The position numbers and the translations under genes were made by a program. A stretch of DNA of 13,847 bases from Cryomorphaceae bacterium (lineage in GTDB: Bacteria; Bacteroidota; Bacteroidia; Flavobacteriales; Schleiferiaceae), in NCBI GenBank assembly GCA_013205365.1, contig JABMNC010000005.1:1-13847 (forward strand), in the 5' to 3' direction. Below, piece by piece: positions 1-8,229 of the stretch. The notes under the pieces were generated by a model, which did not search any database, was not told where the DNA came from, and was given only the letters and a program-made list of their open reading frames with translations. The stretch's first letter is position 1; every line of letters begins with the position of its first letter.

Positions 1-2522
1 AGGCTGAAGTTTTTATAGCTCATGCTGCTGTTTGCTCCCCAAACTAACTTTGGTAAGGCATATCCCTGGAATTTGCCAAGTGCAGTGGTAATTGGACGTC
101 CACCAGCATCATTGATCAGTTGGCCGTCATCGGTCATACGGAATCCGCTAGTGTAGACCGCATCGATGCGATCACCAATTTCAAGGAAGCGGTCACCCCG
201 GTTAGCGCTTACAAAGTAGTTAGAAGCAATTTTATCAACTCCCTCATAAATATTAGTTAGGTATTCACCGTACGAGCTGAAGTTTGCTGCAAGATCCCAG
301 TTGAAGTCACCCTCTTTTTTGGATTTAACGGCATTACCACTTAGGGAAAGCTCCCATCCACGACGTTGGGTCTCAATTCCATTTACTAAGGCGTTGGTGT
401 AGCCTGTTGCAGACGAAATAGAGCGTCTAAAGATGCCAGGTCCGTCGTTGTAGATAAAATAGGCGGCGTCTACACCGAAGCGATTCTTGAACATACGGGC
501 CTCGCCACCAAACTCAAAGTTGGTTCTCTTGAATGGCTGAAGGCCTGCGTTTACCACGGTATTGGTGTAGAAAGCAGCAGGGCGTCCCTCGTAGGCCAGG
601 GGCACGCTGTAGGCCGCTGAATTCTCATAAGACGGACCTTCGTACGGACTGTAGTAGCGCGAACCGTAACCAATTGGGTATCCAGCGCCTCCGTTCAACG
701 GAGAGGTAAGACCACCCATTGCCTGAGACACCGAAGCGCGCAGCTTGGCAAAGCTCAAGGTTTTGTTGGTATTGGTAAATTCTGTGGGAATAAACGCGAA
801 AGAAGCGCCAGGGTAAACAAAGGAGTTATTGTCAACCGGCAGCGTCGAAATCTGGTCGCGTCGCAAGGTTCCGTTTACATTGAAACCGCGTACTCCAGCG
901 TTCACGTCGGCATAAAGAGAGTTCACACTCATTTTTGCATCGAAGTTGTAGGCTAAAACTGGGTTTGCGCTGTTTGCAAGGTTGTAAACCTCAGGAACCA
1001 GCAAGTAGTTGGTAGAGGTAAAGTTTGAGTTGTAGGCAAAGGTTCTGATGTTACCTCCAACTTTGGCATCAAGGTTTAATGCACCAAACTTATTGGTGTA
1101 GGACATTAGAGCCTCGGTGTTGTTTTCAAACATGGATCGACGGTCTTCACGGTAGTCTCCGCGGTTTTCTTCGCGTCCGTAAGGGTGAGCGCTGAATGGC
1201 ATTTTTTCGTTGCGAAACAGGTCATAAGTAGTAATTGAAGTACGAGCCAACACGCTAAGGTTGTCGTTGAAGTCGTAGTTCAGTGAGGTGAAGCCGTAGG
1301 TGTCGTTTTTGTAGTGACCGCGCAGCCAGTGGTAGCTAGTGAACCATGGGTTGTGGTAGCGCTTGTACTCCGCGAAGATGGATTCAACTCCTTCTTTACC
1401 GGGCTTCCAAATTCCGCGAATGTCGTCGGCTTCAACATCCCAGTCAGCTCCTGTCCAAATTACAACGTTGTAAATAACAGAGTTCGGACCATACACGACG
1501 TCGGGTACGTTGTCGGTGGCTTGGCGGTTGAAGTTGAGTGCTGCATCCATGCGGAACTTATCGCTGAAGCGTACGGTGTTGCTAACGTTGAAATTGTAGG
1601 AATTGAGTTGAGTATTGGGAATAATACCTTTTTGGTAGGTATTAGAAAACGAAAACCTCACGTCTGACTTTTCTGTAGAGTTTGCAATGCTTACGTTATT
1701 GGTAAGTAGAGCTCCGGTTTGGATGAACCGGCTTAGGTTGTCTTTTCCGCGGGCAACCCAGGGTGTAGGCGTCCGAAGGCCTGTAGCAGGATTAATTGGG
1801 CTGTCGTACTGAGCAATGTTGGCATCGTAGCTAGAGGTTGCGGGGTTCCACATTCCTCTTCCGAATTCTGGACCCCAAACGTCGTAGTCACCGTCGTTGA
1901 GTCCGCCACCTGTTCCGTCCACGAAGCCATAATTGCCATGGTCGCCAGGTCCAAACTTGTCTTGTGTTTTTGGGATCGTCAGAAAGCCATTCTCAAGCAT
2001 TGAAGAACTGTTGTATTCCACAACGACGCCTTTTTTAGTAGCTCTCTTAGTGGTTATGACAATTGCACCGTTTTGACCACGGTATCCGTATAGAGCGGCT
2101 GCCGATGGGCCTTTAAGTACCGTGTAGGACTCGATGTCGTCGGGGCTGATGTTCCAAGAATCTGAATTGATGGGAACTCCGTCTACAACAAAAAGAACCG
2201 ATTGACCACGGCGAATGTCGCTACCGCGAAGCACTAACTGTGGCGCTCCAAGCATCTCTGCGCTTGGGCCAACTGTTAGACCGGCAACTTTACCGACTAA
2301 ACCGTTAATTGCGTTGGGTTCACGGCTTTTAACCAAGGTGCTACCTTGAACTTCCTGAACGGCGTAACCAATTTTCTTCTTTTCACTTTTAATACCGAGT
2401 GCAGTGATGACGACTTCGTCTACTACGACCACAGAATCCTTCTTTACTTGTGCTTGAACTGGTTGGAACAATCCAGCGAGGATGGTAGCAAACAGGAACA
2501 CATTAAACTTATGATGTTGCAT
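1..2522 (-). CDS. SusC/RagA-family TonB-dependent outer-membrane receptor, partial (C-terminus beyond left edge)
   Basis: The frame is open from the ATG at 2522 to the window edge, 840 codons with no stop, so only the C-terminal part of the barrel is missing. It encodes a large outer-membrane transporter of the SusC type, which with a SusD lipoprotein (expected just outside the left edge) imports oligomeric nutrients using TonB energy. Residues 1-25 are a signal peptide ending VQAQ. A TonB box-like DEVVITALG follows at about residue 35. The plug carries the SusC hallmarks NGLVGKVAGLTV, FVVDGVPI and VLKGPSAAALYG...GAIVITTK, and the rest is aromatic-rich beta-barrel sequence. Unusually, the carboxypeptidase-regulatory-like domain that normally sits between signal peptide and plug is absent. 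The ATG lies in A/T-rich sequence with no Shine-Dalgarno, as usual in this phylum. It lies 137 bases downstream of the FAD oxidoreductase gene on the same strand, so it may be transcribed with the phosphonatase-like operon. Its substrate cannot be read from sequence. Confidence 0.93.
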   Translation of the reverse strand, partial: MQHHKFNVFLFATILAGLFQPVQAQVKKDSVVVVDEVVITALGIKSEKKKIGYAVQEVQGSTLVKSREPNAINGLVGKVAGLTVGPSAEMLGAPQLVLRGSDIRRGQSVLFVVDGVPINSDSWNISPDDIESYTVLKGPSAAALYGYRGQNGAIVITTKRATKKGVVVEYNSSSMLENGFLTIPKTQDKFGPGDHGNYGFVDGTGGGLNDGDYDVWGPEFGRGMWNPATSSYDANIAQYDSPINPATGLRTPTPWVARGKDNLSRFIQTGALLTNNVSIANSTEKSDVRFSFSNTYQKGIIPNTQLNSYNFNVSNTVRFSDKFRMDAALNFNRQATDNVPDVVYGPNSVIYNVVIWTGADWDVEADDIRGIWKPGKEGVESIFAEYKRYHNPWFTSYHWLRGHYKNDTYGFTSLNYDFNDNLSVLARTSITTYDLFRNEKMPFSAHPYGREENRGDYREDRRSMFENNTEALMSYTNKFGALNLDAKVGGNIRTFAYNSNFTSTNYLLVPEVYNLANSANPVLAYNFDAKMSVNSLYADVNAGVRGFNVNGTLRRDQISTLPVDNNSFVYPGASFAFIPTEFTNTNKTLSFAKLRASVSQAMGGLTSPLNGGAGYPIGYGSRYYSPYEGPSYENSAAYSVPLAYEGRPAAFYTNTVVNAGLQPFKRTNFEFGGEARMFKNRFGVDAAYFIYNDGPGIFRRSISSATGYTNALVNGIETQRRGWELSLSGNAVKSKKEGDFNWDLAANFSSYGEYLTNIYEGVDKIASNYFVSANRGDRFLEIGDRIDAVYTSGFRMTDDGQLINDAGGRPITTALGKFQGYALPKLVWGANSSMSYKNFS

Positions 2523-2659
2523 TTTAAATGATTTTAATTTGCAACAAATGTCCTGGGTTAAGAGATTATTTGGCCATTTACAGTGTTAACAAACAAGCAC
2601 ATACACATTTCTTAATCATAATTGAGGTAAAGACATAATTGGGAAATATGGGGGTAACA

Positions 2660-3784
2660 TTAGGCGTGGTTTTCAACTAACTCATCCAACCACCCGAGGC
2701 CTAAGGTCATTCCGACCCCACCGATTCCGTTTACGTAAAATACTCCAGGCTCTATTTGTTCAAACCACTCTGTACCTCCGTCGGTGCGTTTGGTGTACCA
2801 TCCATTCCAAGTGGCTTGAAGCTCCATTTTTGGAAATTTAATGAACTGCTTTAAGTATTTTAAAACAAGGGCGTTTTGCTCTTCTAGGGCAAATGGGTCA
2901 GGACTATTGTCGTACTCGTGAGTGTCGCCAACGACCAGTTGACCCCTGCCGTTTTGGCTCACCATTGCATGAATTCCCCATTGAAGGATTCTCGGATCCC
3001 TGGCCTTAAGTTCTTCTTTAACGGCATTGGAGGCCTCTTTAAATGCTTGAAAACTGGCATAGTGTATGAGGCTAGTGCCGCCGCAGAGTGGCACCTTCAT
3101 GTCAAATTCTTGATTCGAAGGCTGGAACCGGAGCATTTGCAGTTTCACACGCACAAAAGGTCGGTCCGTCGGGGCCTGAAGACGAACGGCGTCGAAGTCC
3201 ATTCCCGTGGCAACCCAAATTTGGTCTGCGGCGAAGGTGCCTTTTGAAGTGAGTACTTCTGGGTGACGCACTTCGTGCACGGCGGCTCCGCGTACAAAGG
3301 TGATGGCATCCTGCTCTTCTAAAAATTTACTAAGGGCATCAAGGGCCATTGGTGAATCGATCAGCGCCTCGTTTGGACTGTACATGGCCGAAACAAAATC
3401 CTTGGTCTGGACCATCGGACTGATTCGTTCGGCTTCCCGTTTTGATTGCAATCGGTACCCGCGTTCTGACCCAAAGGCCTTGGTCATTTGACTTAGAAGC
3501 TCTGCCTCAGCTAGGGTTGTTGCAATATGAAGACTGCCCGACTCCCGAAACCAAAAACCAGCTTCTGAACTCAGGGTCTTCCAATGCGATCTGGTCCGCA
3601 TAGCGCGCTCATACATTGGGCCATCGGTTAGTCCTACAGGCCAAATCATTCCAAAGTTCCGAATGGAAGCACCGACTGGGCGGTGGTAGCGATCTATTAG
3701 GACCACTTGGTATCCCTTGCGCCATAAATGATACGTGGCTGACAACCCTATGATGCCAGAGCCTACGACAATTGCTTTTTTCAT
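2660..3784 (-). CDS. FAD-dependent oxidoreductase, glycine-oxidase-like (TIGR03364 type), putative aminophosphonate oxidase
   Basis: The 374-residue protein is a DAO-fold flavoenzyme. The N-terminal dinucleotide-binding motif GSGIIG is at residues 8-13, with an acidic residue (D31) ending the second strand. A GASIRNFGMIWP segment at 38-49 is the signature I recall for the TIGR03364 subfamily. A second glycine-rich FAD motif, GIGGVGMT, is at 353-360. No signal peptide or membrane segment is seen, so it should be cytoplasmic. Members of this family are known mainly from synteny with phosphonatase-like hydrolases and are proposed to deaminate or demethylate aminophosphonates to a phosphonate aldehyde. 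Here the ATG overlaps the stop codon of just such a hydrolase by 4 bases (ATGA), giving tight translational coupling. Substrate choice (2-aminoethylphosphonate, its N-methyl or 1-hydroxy derivative, or an ordinary amino acid) is inference from context. Confidence 0.9.
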   Translation of the reverse strand: MKKAIVVGSGIIGLSATYHLWRKGYQVVLIDRYHRPVGASIRNFGMIWPVGLTDGPMYERAMRTRSHWKTLSSEAGFWFRESGSLHIATTLAEAELLSQMTKAFGSERGYRLQSKREAERISPMVQTKDFVSAMYSPNEALIDSPMALDALSKFLEEQDAITFVRGAAVHEVRHPEVLTSKGTFAADQIWVATGMDFDAVRLQAPTDRPFVRVKLQMLRFQPSNQEFDMKVPLCGGTSLIHYASFQAFKEASNAVKEELKARDPRILQWGIHAMVSQNGRGQLVVGDTHEYDNSPDPFALEEQNALVLKYLKQFIKFPKMELQATWNGWYTKRTDGGTEWFEQIEPGVFYVNGIGGVGMTLGLGWLDELVENHA

Positions 3785-4458
3785 GCTAAAAAATTGAGTA
3801 TTTCACTAAAATGGTCCACAATGCCGTCGGGTTCCTCTCGGTGCAACTCCGCACGCGTGAACGACCCAGTAGTGGTTGAGAGTACTAGGCCACACTCGGC
3901 ATTTCTTCCTTCGAGTATGTCGACAGGGGTGTCGCCTATTTTTATTACTAATCGCGAGTCTTTTACCCGGAGGTCCGCCATCAGCTGCTGGATCATCCAA
4001 GGACTGGGCCTTCCTGAGGGAACTTGGTCGCTACTGACGACCGAGTCAATCAAACCCATAGAGCGAAGTTTAGTGCGCTCAAGGATGGTCTCGGTAATCG
4101 ACTCAGGGAATCCGGTATTGAGTCCAATAAAGATTCCCAAGCGCCGAACTGCTTCAAACGTCGACTCCACATCAGAAAACAACGCAACATCAGGAGCATT
4201 GCGGTAGTATGCAATCATTTGCTCCTCAAACTGAAGAGCCATTTGAAGGGCTAGTTTTTTATTCGCCTTGGGCTGGTACTTTGCCAAGATGCGCTCCATG
4301 GCTTCCAGCTTGTGAACACCCATGAGTCGGTTTATTTCTGCCAAACTGGCATCGATGCCCTGAGCCTCAAAAACAGACCGAAAGGATGATGCGACTTCAT
4401 TATTGTCTTTGAGGATGGTTCCCGCGATGTCGCAAACTAGGAGTTGGTATTTAGGCAT
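3781..4458 (-). CDS. Phosphonatase-like HAD hydrolase (PhnX-like, TIGR03351 type)
   Basis: This is a HAD-superfamily protein of 225 residues, close to the phosphonoacetaldehyde hydrolase PhnX. The nucleophile loop reads CDIAGT with D10 as nucleophile and A12 in place of the usual second aspartate. K50 in MGVHK matches the cap-domain lysine that forms a Schiff base with phosphonoacetaldehyde. The GRPSP motif puts R150 where ordinary HADs have lysine, and GDTPVD (175-180) is the magnesium-binding acidic motif. These features predict cleavage of the C-P bond of a 2-oxoethyl-phosphonate, releasing phosphate, in the cytoplasm. The start chosen is the ATG at 4458, because the domain begins at once (MPKYQLLVCD); a longer TTG start at 4509 would add 17 lysine-rich residues lying inside the upstream gene. 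It overlaps the upstream transporter by 8 bases and the downstream FAD gene by 4. The exact substrate (phosphonoacetaldehyde or its hydroxy derivative) is not fixed by sequence. Confidence 0.9.
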   Translation of the reverse strand: MPKYQLLVCDIAGTILKDNNEVASSFRSVFEAQGIDASLAEINRLMGVHKLEAMERILAKYQPKANKKLALQMALQFEEQMIAYYRNAPDVALFSDVESTFEAVRRLGIFIGLNTGFPESITETILERTKLRSMGLIDSVVSSDQVPSGRPSPWMIQQLMADLRVKDSRLVIKIGDTPVDILEGRNAECGLVLSTTTGSFTRAELHREEPDGIVDHFSEILNFLA

Positions 4459-5707
4459 AAGTAAATTCGGTTTTCTTGATTTTTTTTTGACGGAACCATC
4501 CCATGGCAAAAAGGACTAGCACCGATGCGGAGAGTGAAACTATGTAGGTCAGGTCTTTCATAAAATGAATCCAAGGAATTTGGACTTTTTGAAATTGAAA
4601 TAGAAACATAAGGGCGGTGGCCCCGAGGTAACCACTTGCGTCTGCGATATAGATTAGAAACCCAACGTTTCCCCTGAGCTGCAGGGCGGCAATTAGGCGG
4701 TCAAACAGGATTGAGGTTATCGGGATGTAAGCCAAGTAAATTCCAAGGCCAAGCGCAAACATGTATCCAAAGGGATTCAGAAAACCTTGGTCATAGGCCC
4801 AGGTACTTGCTCCGACCAGAAGGCTTCCAAATAAAAGAATCAGGAGCATTAGTTCCAATGCGGTGCTGTTGTTTTTAATCCGCGTTATTCCGGCAAATAC
4901 GGCAAGAACTACAATGGTGATGGGCCACTCACTTTGGGTCAATTGGGCAGAGGCATTAGCCACCCCCATGCCCTCCCAGAGTTCAACTGCGAAATTATCG
5001 CGAATGTCTCGCAGCATGGACAGCAAAACGTACACGATAGAAAGCAAGCCAACACCCACTCCAGCATCGCGAAGCATCGTTTTGCGCTCCAAGGAACCCA
5101 TTGGGATTCGTTCTGTTCGTTCGCTTAGCTCGTCTTTGCTGGGCGGTGGCATGGAATCTAAAATCCGAAGACCGAGCCATAGAACCGGTAAAAAGAGAAG
5201 GCCAGTAACCAGGGGCATCCAGGCCTCAGGTACCCTGAGTGCGGAGATGGTCCAAAGTCCGATGCTTTTGACTGCTCCAGAGCTCACGACGAAGCTGCAC
5301 GACAAAAACACTCCTAAAAACTCGGTGCTGCGGCGACCCTCTATGTAGCGAAACAAAACGCCCCACACCATTCCTAAGGCCAATCCATTAGTAAACATTG
5401 CCAATAGTTTAAAGGGAGCGGGGAGTATGCCAAGGGCAAGAAGTCCGACATAGGCCAAGGCAAACATGCACCAAAGTGCAAACTTTTGTTGGTCTCTTCG
5501 CAGGCTGCTGACCACTCGAATCCCCCACCATTTGGCAGCTGCATAACCCAGAAGTTGGGCGCTCACTAGCCAAATTTTCAGGGGAACATCAAATAGTAGC
5601 TCAGGCCAACCTCCTGCGGCAAAAGGCTTCCTCAGGGCGTACATGCTAAAGTAAATTGCAAATGAGGTCAAAGCCAACACCGCAGTTTGGTTCTTGCCCT
5701 GCTTCAT
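4451..5707 (-). CDS. Polytopic transporter-like protein, DUF5690 type (GlpT/UhpT-like major facilitator)
   Basis: The 418-residue protein is strongly hydrophobic, with about twelve membrane segments in two halves and a charged central loop (about residues 190-210). It resembles the Bacteroidota family annotated DUF5690; that name is from memory. The first segment contains YFSMYALRKPFAAGGW, with R26-K27 placed like the substrate-binding Arg-Lys of the organophosphate:phosphate antiporters GlpT and UhpT. A second arginine-rich segment, LRDIRDNF, opens the second half, as in those carriers. An inner-membrane importer of a phosphonate or organophosphate is therefore a reasonable inference, supported by its place as first gene of the operon with the phosphonatase-like hydrolase, whose ATG lies 8 bases inside this gene's end. 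The ATG at 5707 was chosen over an upstream TTG at 5725 because it directly precedes the lysine-rich N-terminus. A loose promoter-like sequence (minus strand AAAATTTG, 5737-5744) lies just upstream. Confidence 0.85.
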   Translation of the reverse strand: MKQGKNQTAVLALTSFAIYFSMYALRKPFAAGGWPELLFDVPLKIWLVSAQLLGYAAAKWWGIRVVSSLRRDQQKFALWCMFALAYVGLLALGILPAPFKLLAMFTNGLALGMVWGVLFRYIEGRRSTEFLGVFLSCSFVVSSGAVKSIGLWTISALRVPEAWMPLVTGLLFLPVLWLGLRILDSMPPPSKDELSERTERIPMGSLERKTMLRDAGVGVGLLSIVYVLLSMLRDIRDNFAVELWEGMGVANASAQLTQSEWPITIVVLAVFAGITRIKNNSTALELMLLILLFGSLLVGASTWAYDQGFLNPFGYMFALGLGIYLAYIPITSILFDRLIAALQLRGNVGFLIYIADASGYLGATALMFLFQFQKVQIPWIHFMKDLTYIVSLSASVLVLFAMGWFRQKKIKKTEFTYA

Positions 5708-5829
5708 TCCAGCAAAAGTCCGCAACAGGAGTAGACCAAATTTTGACTAGAAATCATTAAAACGTAACCCGCATGTTATTAAACTGCATGAGTCAGCGCA
5801 ATTCACCCTCTAAAAATCAAAAATCATCC

Positions 5830-8229
5830 TCAACGAGATTTTTTCTGAAAGTTATACGTCAGTGTAAGAACCATTCTGCGCAAAGGCCTTACTTCAAATA
5901 AATTAAATACCCAGGGGTTCGCGTAGTTAATTTGATTGGTAAGATTGGTAGCATTAAGCTGAGCTCCAAATTGCTTGTACTTATAACCTATTGCAGCATC
6001 TATAGTATAACTAGGAGGGATTTCTAAGTCGGGGTTGTTATCTATACCAGAGAAAAATTTATCTTTATAATACACACCAGTGCCCACGGTAAATCCTTTG
6101 AGCTTCTTCTCTGGTTCATAATTCAACCAAATGTTCCCCGTGTATTTAGGGGCATTAGGCAATTTATTACCACTTGCATAGCCTGGGTCGTTTATAATTG
6201 TTGCATCGGTTAAGGCAAAACCAGCAGTAAGCGAAAGAACTTTAGAAATTTTTCCATCTAAGTCAAGTTCGATACCCTGACTTCTGTGGTACCCATCGTA
6301 GTAAACATTGTACTCATCGTAATTAGGATTTTCAGGGTCTAAGTACACATACCCATACGGATTCTTTTTATTAATTCGGAATACACTTAGCGAGAGACCT
6401 AATTTATCTTTTAACAAATTCATTTTAGCACCTAATTCTACCTGACTGCTTGAGGTGGCGGGAGGAGTCGAAAAGGTCAAATAATTAAGAGCAAAAATAT
6501 CCGGCGAATTGATTTCATAACCTTCAGAATAGGATCCATAAATCGACATGTTTCGCTTGGGCTTATAAACCAAACCTATTCTCGGAGTAAGAACATTAAT
6601 ACTAACAATATCATCGGTGTAACCTTCATAGTCAGTACCTGGAAGTTCTTCTTGAAAATAATGATTGCCTTGTTTTGTTTGTCCCGCTCTTATACCTAAA
6701 AGAAAATGCAATTTCTCATTGAAAAACATTATTTGATCTTGCAAATAAAACCCCGTACGTTGAATCTGCGATACAAAGGGCAAAAATGGTGAATTAAGGG
6801 GACTCACCGTTCCGGGAATACTTGAATTAGGGTTGCTAATATTGGTAGTGTCGAAAGGAGATAAATAACCTTCGTTGGTATATCGGTAGTTCGTTGCTTG
6901 GAATTCAGCGCCAAGCAATAAATTGTGTTTGATTGTTCCGGTGTACAATGAGCCATAAATGTCTATGGAGGAAGATTGATTATTTAGCTTTTGATAATAT
7001 CCGTATTCACTGCGGGCTAAATTCCCAAGGGAGTCCGGTTGGTCAGGCCAAATTCCAAATGGACGATTCATTGTATTTCCCGCGAAACCAACGGCACGTA
7101 CTCTCCAATTTTTTGCTAACTGATAGGTCAGTGTGGCAAAGTAGCTTTGGTCGTTAAACTGGTATTGGTGTGTTGTTTCACTAAGATAAAGCGATGGGTC
7201 TAGGGTATTCAATCCGGCAATGGTTCCATCTGGAGAAACCAATCCTGGATCATCGGTCGAAGCAGCTTTTTTAAATACCGCTTCAACATTTAAGGAGAGT
7301 TTTGAATTAATGTCCCAAGCAATGGTTGGAGCAAGGACAAGCCTGTCGTAGGCTACATTTTTTCGGAAGCTGTTGGATTCCTCATAGGATGTATTCAAGC
7401 GATAGCGCAAATTTTTATTTTTGGTAATTGGTCCTGAAATATCCAAAGCAGGTCGAACCAAATTCCATTGCCCCAATTTCAAATCGAAGTCAACCGTGAA
7501 ATCGGCCAATGGCTTCTTCGTTACAAAATTCATAATTCCACCTGGAGCGACATCTCCAAACAAAATAGAAGTAGGACCTTTTAAAAACTCTACCTGTTCG
7601 ATGTTGTCGGAGTAGTTATTGCCCAAATTCCAAATCATCATTCCATTCCATCGGTAATTCTGAGAATTCGAAAGATCAAATCCACGAGCATTGAAAAACT
7701 GATAGGAACCAGCACCGCTGTAATTGCCATTAAAGTTTACTCCAGTCATATTTCTAACAATCGTTGTTAGATCAAAAGCACCTTGCTGGTCAATGGTTTT
7801 CTGTCCCAACACGACAATGGCTTGAGGAACATTGAGCAATTCCAAAACGGTTCGAGTTGCCGAAGCACTTTTAACCTTAACACCCGTGACTTCAATGGTT
7901 CTTAGTTCATTGCTCTCCTCTTCCAAAACAACGTTGATTTCAGGATTTTTGCTATCACTAATGGTCATCGCCAATTTGATTTCCTGGTATCCAATGGATT
8001 TTACCGTCAGTATGTATTTGCCAATAGGAGCCTTCAGTATGAAGTTTCCTTGTTCATTGGTAACCGTTCCAAACGTTGTTCCATCCAATAAAACATATCC
8101 ATAAGACAGGGGTAACCCGTTCCTATCTTGAACGCTTCCTGTTATTGTTCCTTTGAGATTTTGAGCATTTGATGATAGAAAACAAAAGGAAAAGAAGAGA
8201 GTGAAAATAATCGCGCGCATCGTGTACAT
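5830..8229 (-). CDS. TonB-dependent siderophore-type outer-membrane receptor
   Basis: This complete 799-residue receptor has a signal peptide (about residues 1-22, ending SSNAQ) and a carboxypeptidase-regulatory-like beta-sandwich domain (about 28-105; GSVQDRNGLPLSYGYV...TNEQGNF). A TonB box-like IEVTG follows near 111. The plug is of the siderophore-receptor class (LLNVPQAIVVLGQKTIDQQG, VEFLKGPTSILFGDVAPGG, NFVTKKPL), and the 22-strand barrel ends in VLTLTYNF. Plug motifs match FhuE/FcuA-like ferric-siderophore receptors rather than SusC. Such receptors import iron chelates, but the neighbouring phosphonate-type genes on the same strand raise the possibility of a phosphorus-related ligand. 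Two in-frame ATGs (8229 and 8220) both give good signal peptides; the longer is given. The gene is visibly A/T-richer (about 35-38% GC in two 60-base samples) than both flanks, which suggests a separate origin. The next gene begins 122 bases downstream with no clear terminator between. Confidence 0.93.
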   Translation of the reverse strand: MYTMRAIIFTLFFSFCFLSSNAQNLKGTITGSVQDRNGLPLSYGYVLLDGTTFGTVTNEQGNFILKAPIGKYILTVKSIGYQEIKLAMTISDSKNPEINVVLEEESNELRTIEVTGVKVKSASATRTVLELLNVPQAIVVLGQKTIDQQGAFDLTTIVRNMTGVNFNGNYSGAGSYQFFNARGFDLSNSQNYRWNGMMIWNLGNNYSDNIEQVEFLKGPTSILFGDVAPGGIMNFVTKKPLADFTVDFDLKLGQWNLVRPALDISGPITKNKNLRYRLNTSYEESNSFRKNVAYDRLVLAPTIAWDINSKLSLNVEAVFKKAASTDDPGLVSPDGTIAGLNTLDPSLYLSETTHQYQFNDQSYFATLTYQLAKNWRVRAVGFAGNTMNRPFGIWPDQPDSLGNLARSEYGYYQKLNNQSSSIDIYGSLYTGTIKHNLLLGAEFQATNYRYTNEGYLSPFDTTNISNPNSSIPGTVSPLNSPFLPFVSQIQRTGFYLQDQIMFFNEKLHFLLGIRAGQTKQGNHYFQEELPGTDYEGYTDDIVSINVLTPRIGLVYKPKRNMSIYGSYSEGYEINSPDIFALNYLTFSTPPATSSSQVELGAKMNLLKDKLGLSLSVFRINKKNPYGYVYLDPENPNYDEYNVYYDGYHRSQGIELDLDGKISKVLSLTAGFALTDATIINDPGYASGNKLPNAPKYTGNIWLNYEPEKKLKGFTVGTGVYYKDKFFSGIDNNPDLEIPPSYTIDAAIGYKYKQFGAQLNATNLTNQINYANPWVFNLFEVRPLRRMVLTLTYNFQKKSR

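Noticed and set aside
1314..1667. A 117-codon plus-strand frame inside the susC-like gene
   Set aside because: Antisense shadow of barrel-coding sequence; the opposite strand reads continuously as a SusC protein through this stretch.
2545..2552. Promoter-like GACATTTG (minus strand) upstream of the susC-like gene, and AAAATTTG at 5737-5744 upstream of the transporter gene
   Set aside because: Each is one mismatch from TAnnTTTG, but neither has a well-spaced -33 TTG; in A/T-rich intergenic DNA such matches are expected by chance.
5745..5829. Repeated GCATG words and a T-rich stretch after the 799-residue receptor, considered as a terminator
   Set aside because: The repeats are direct, not inverted, and no stem followed by a T-run could be drawn on the minus strand.
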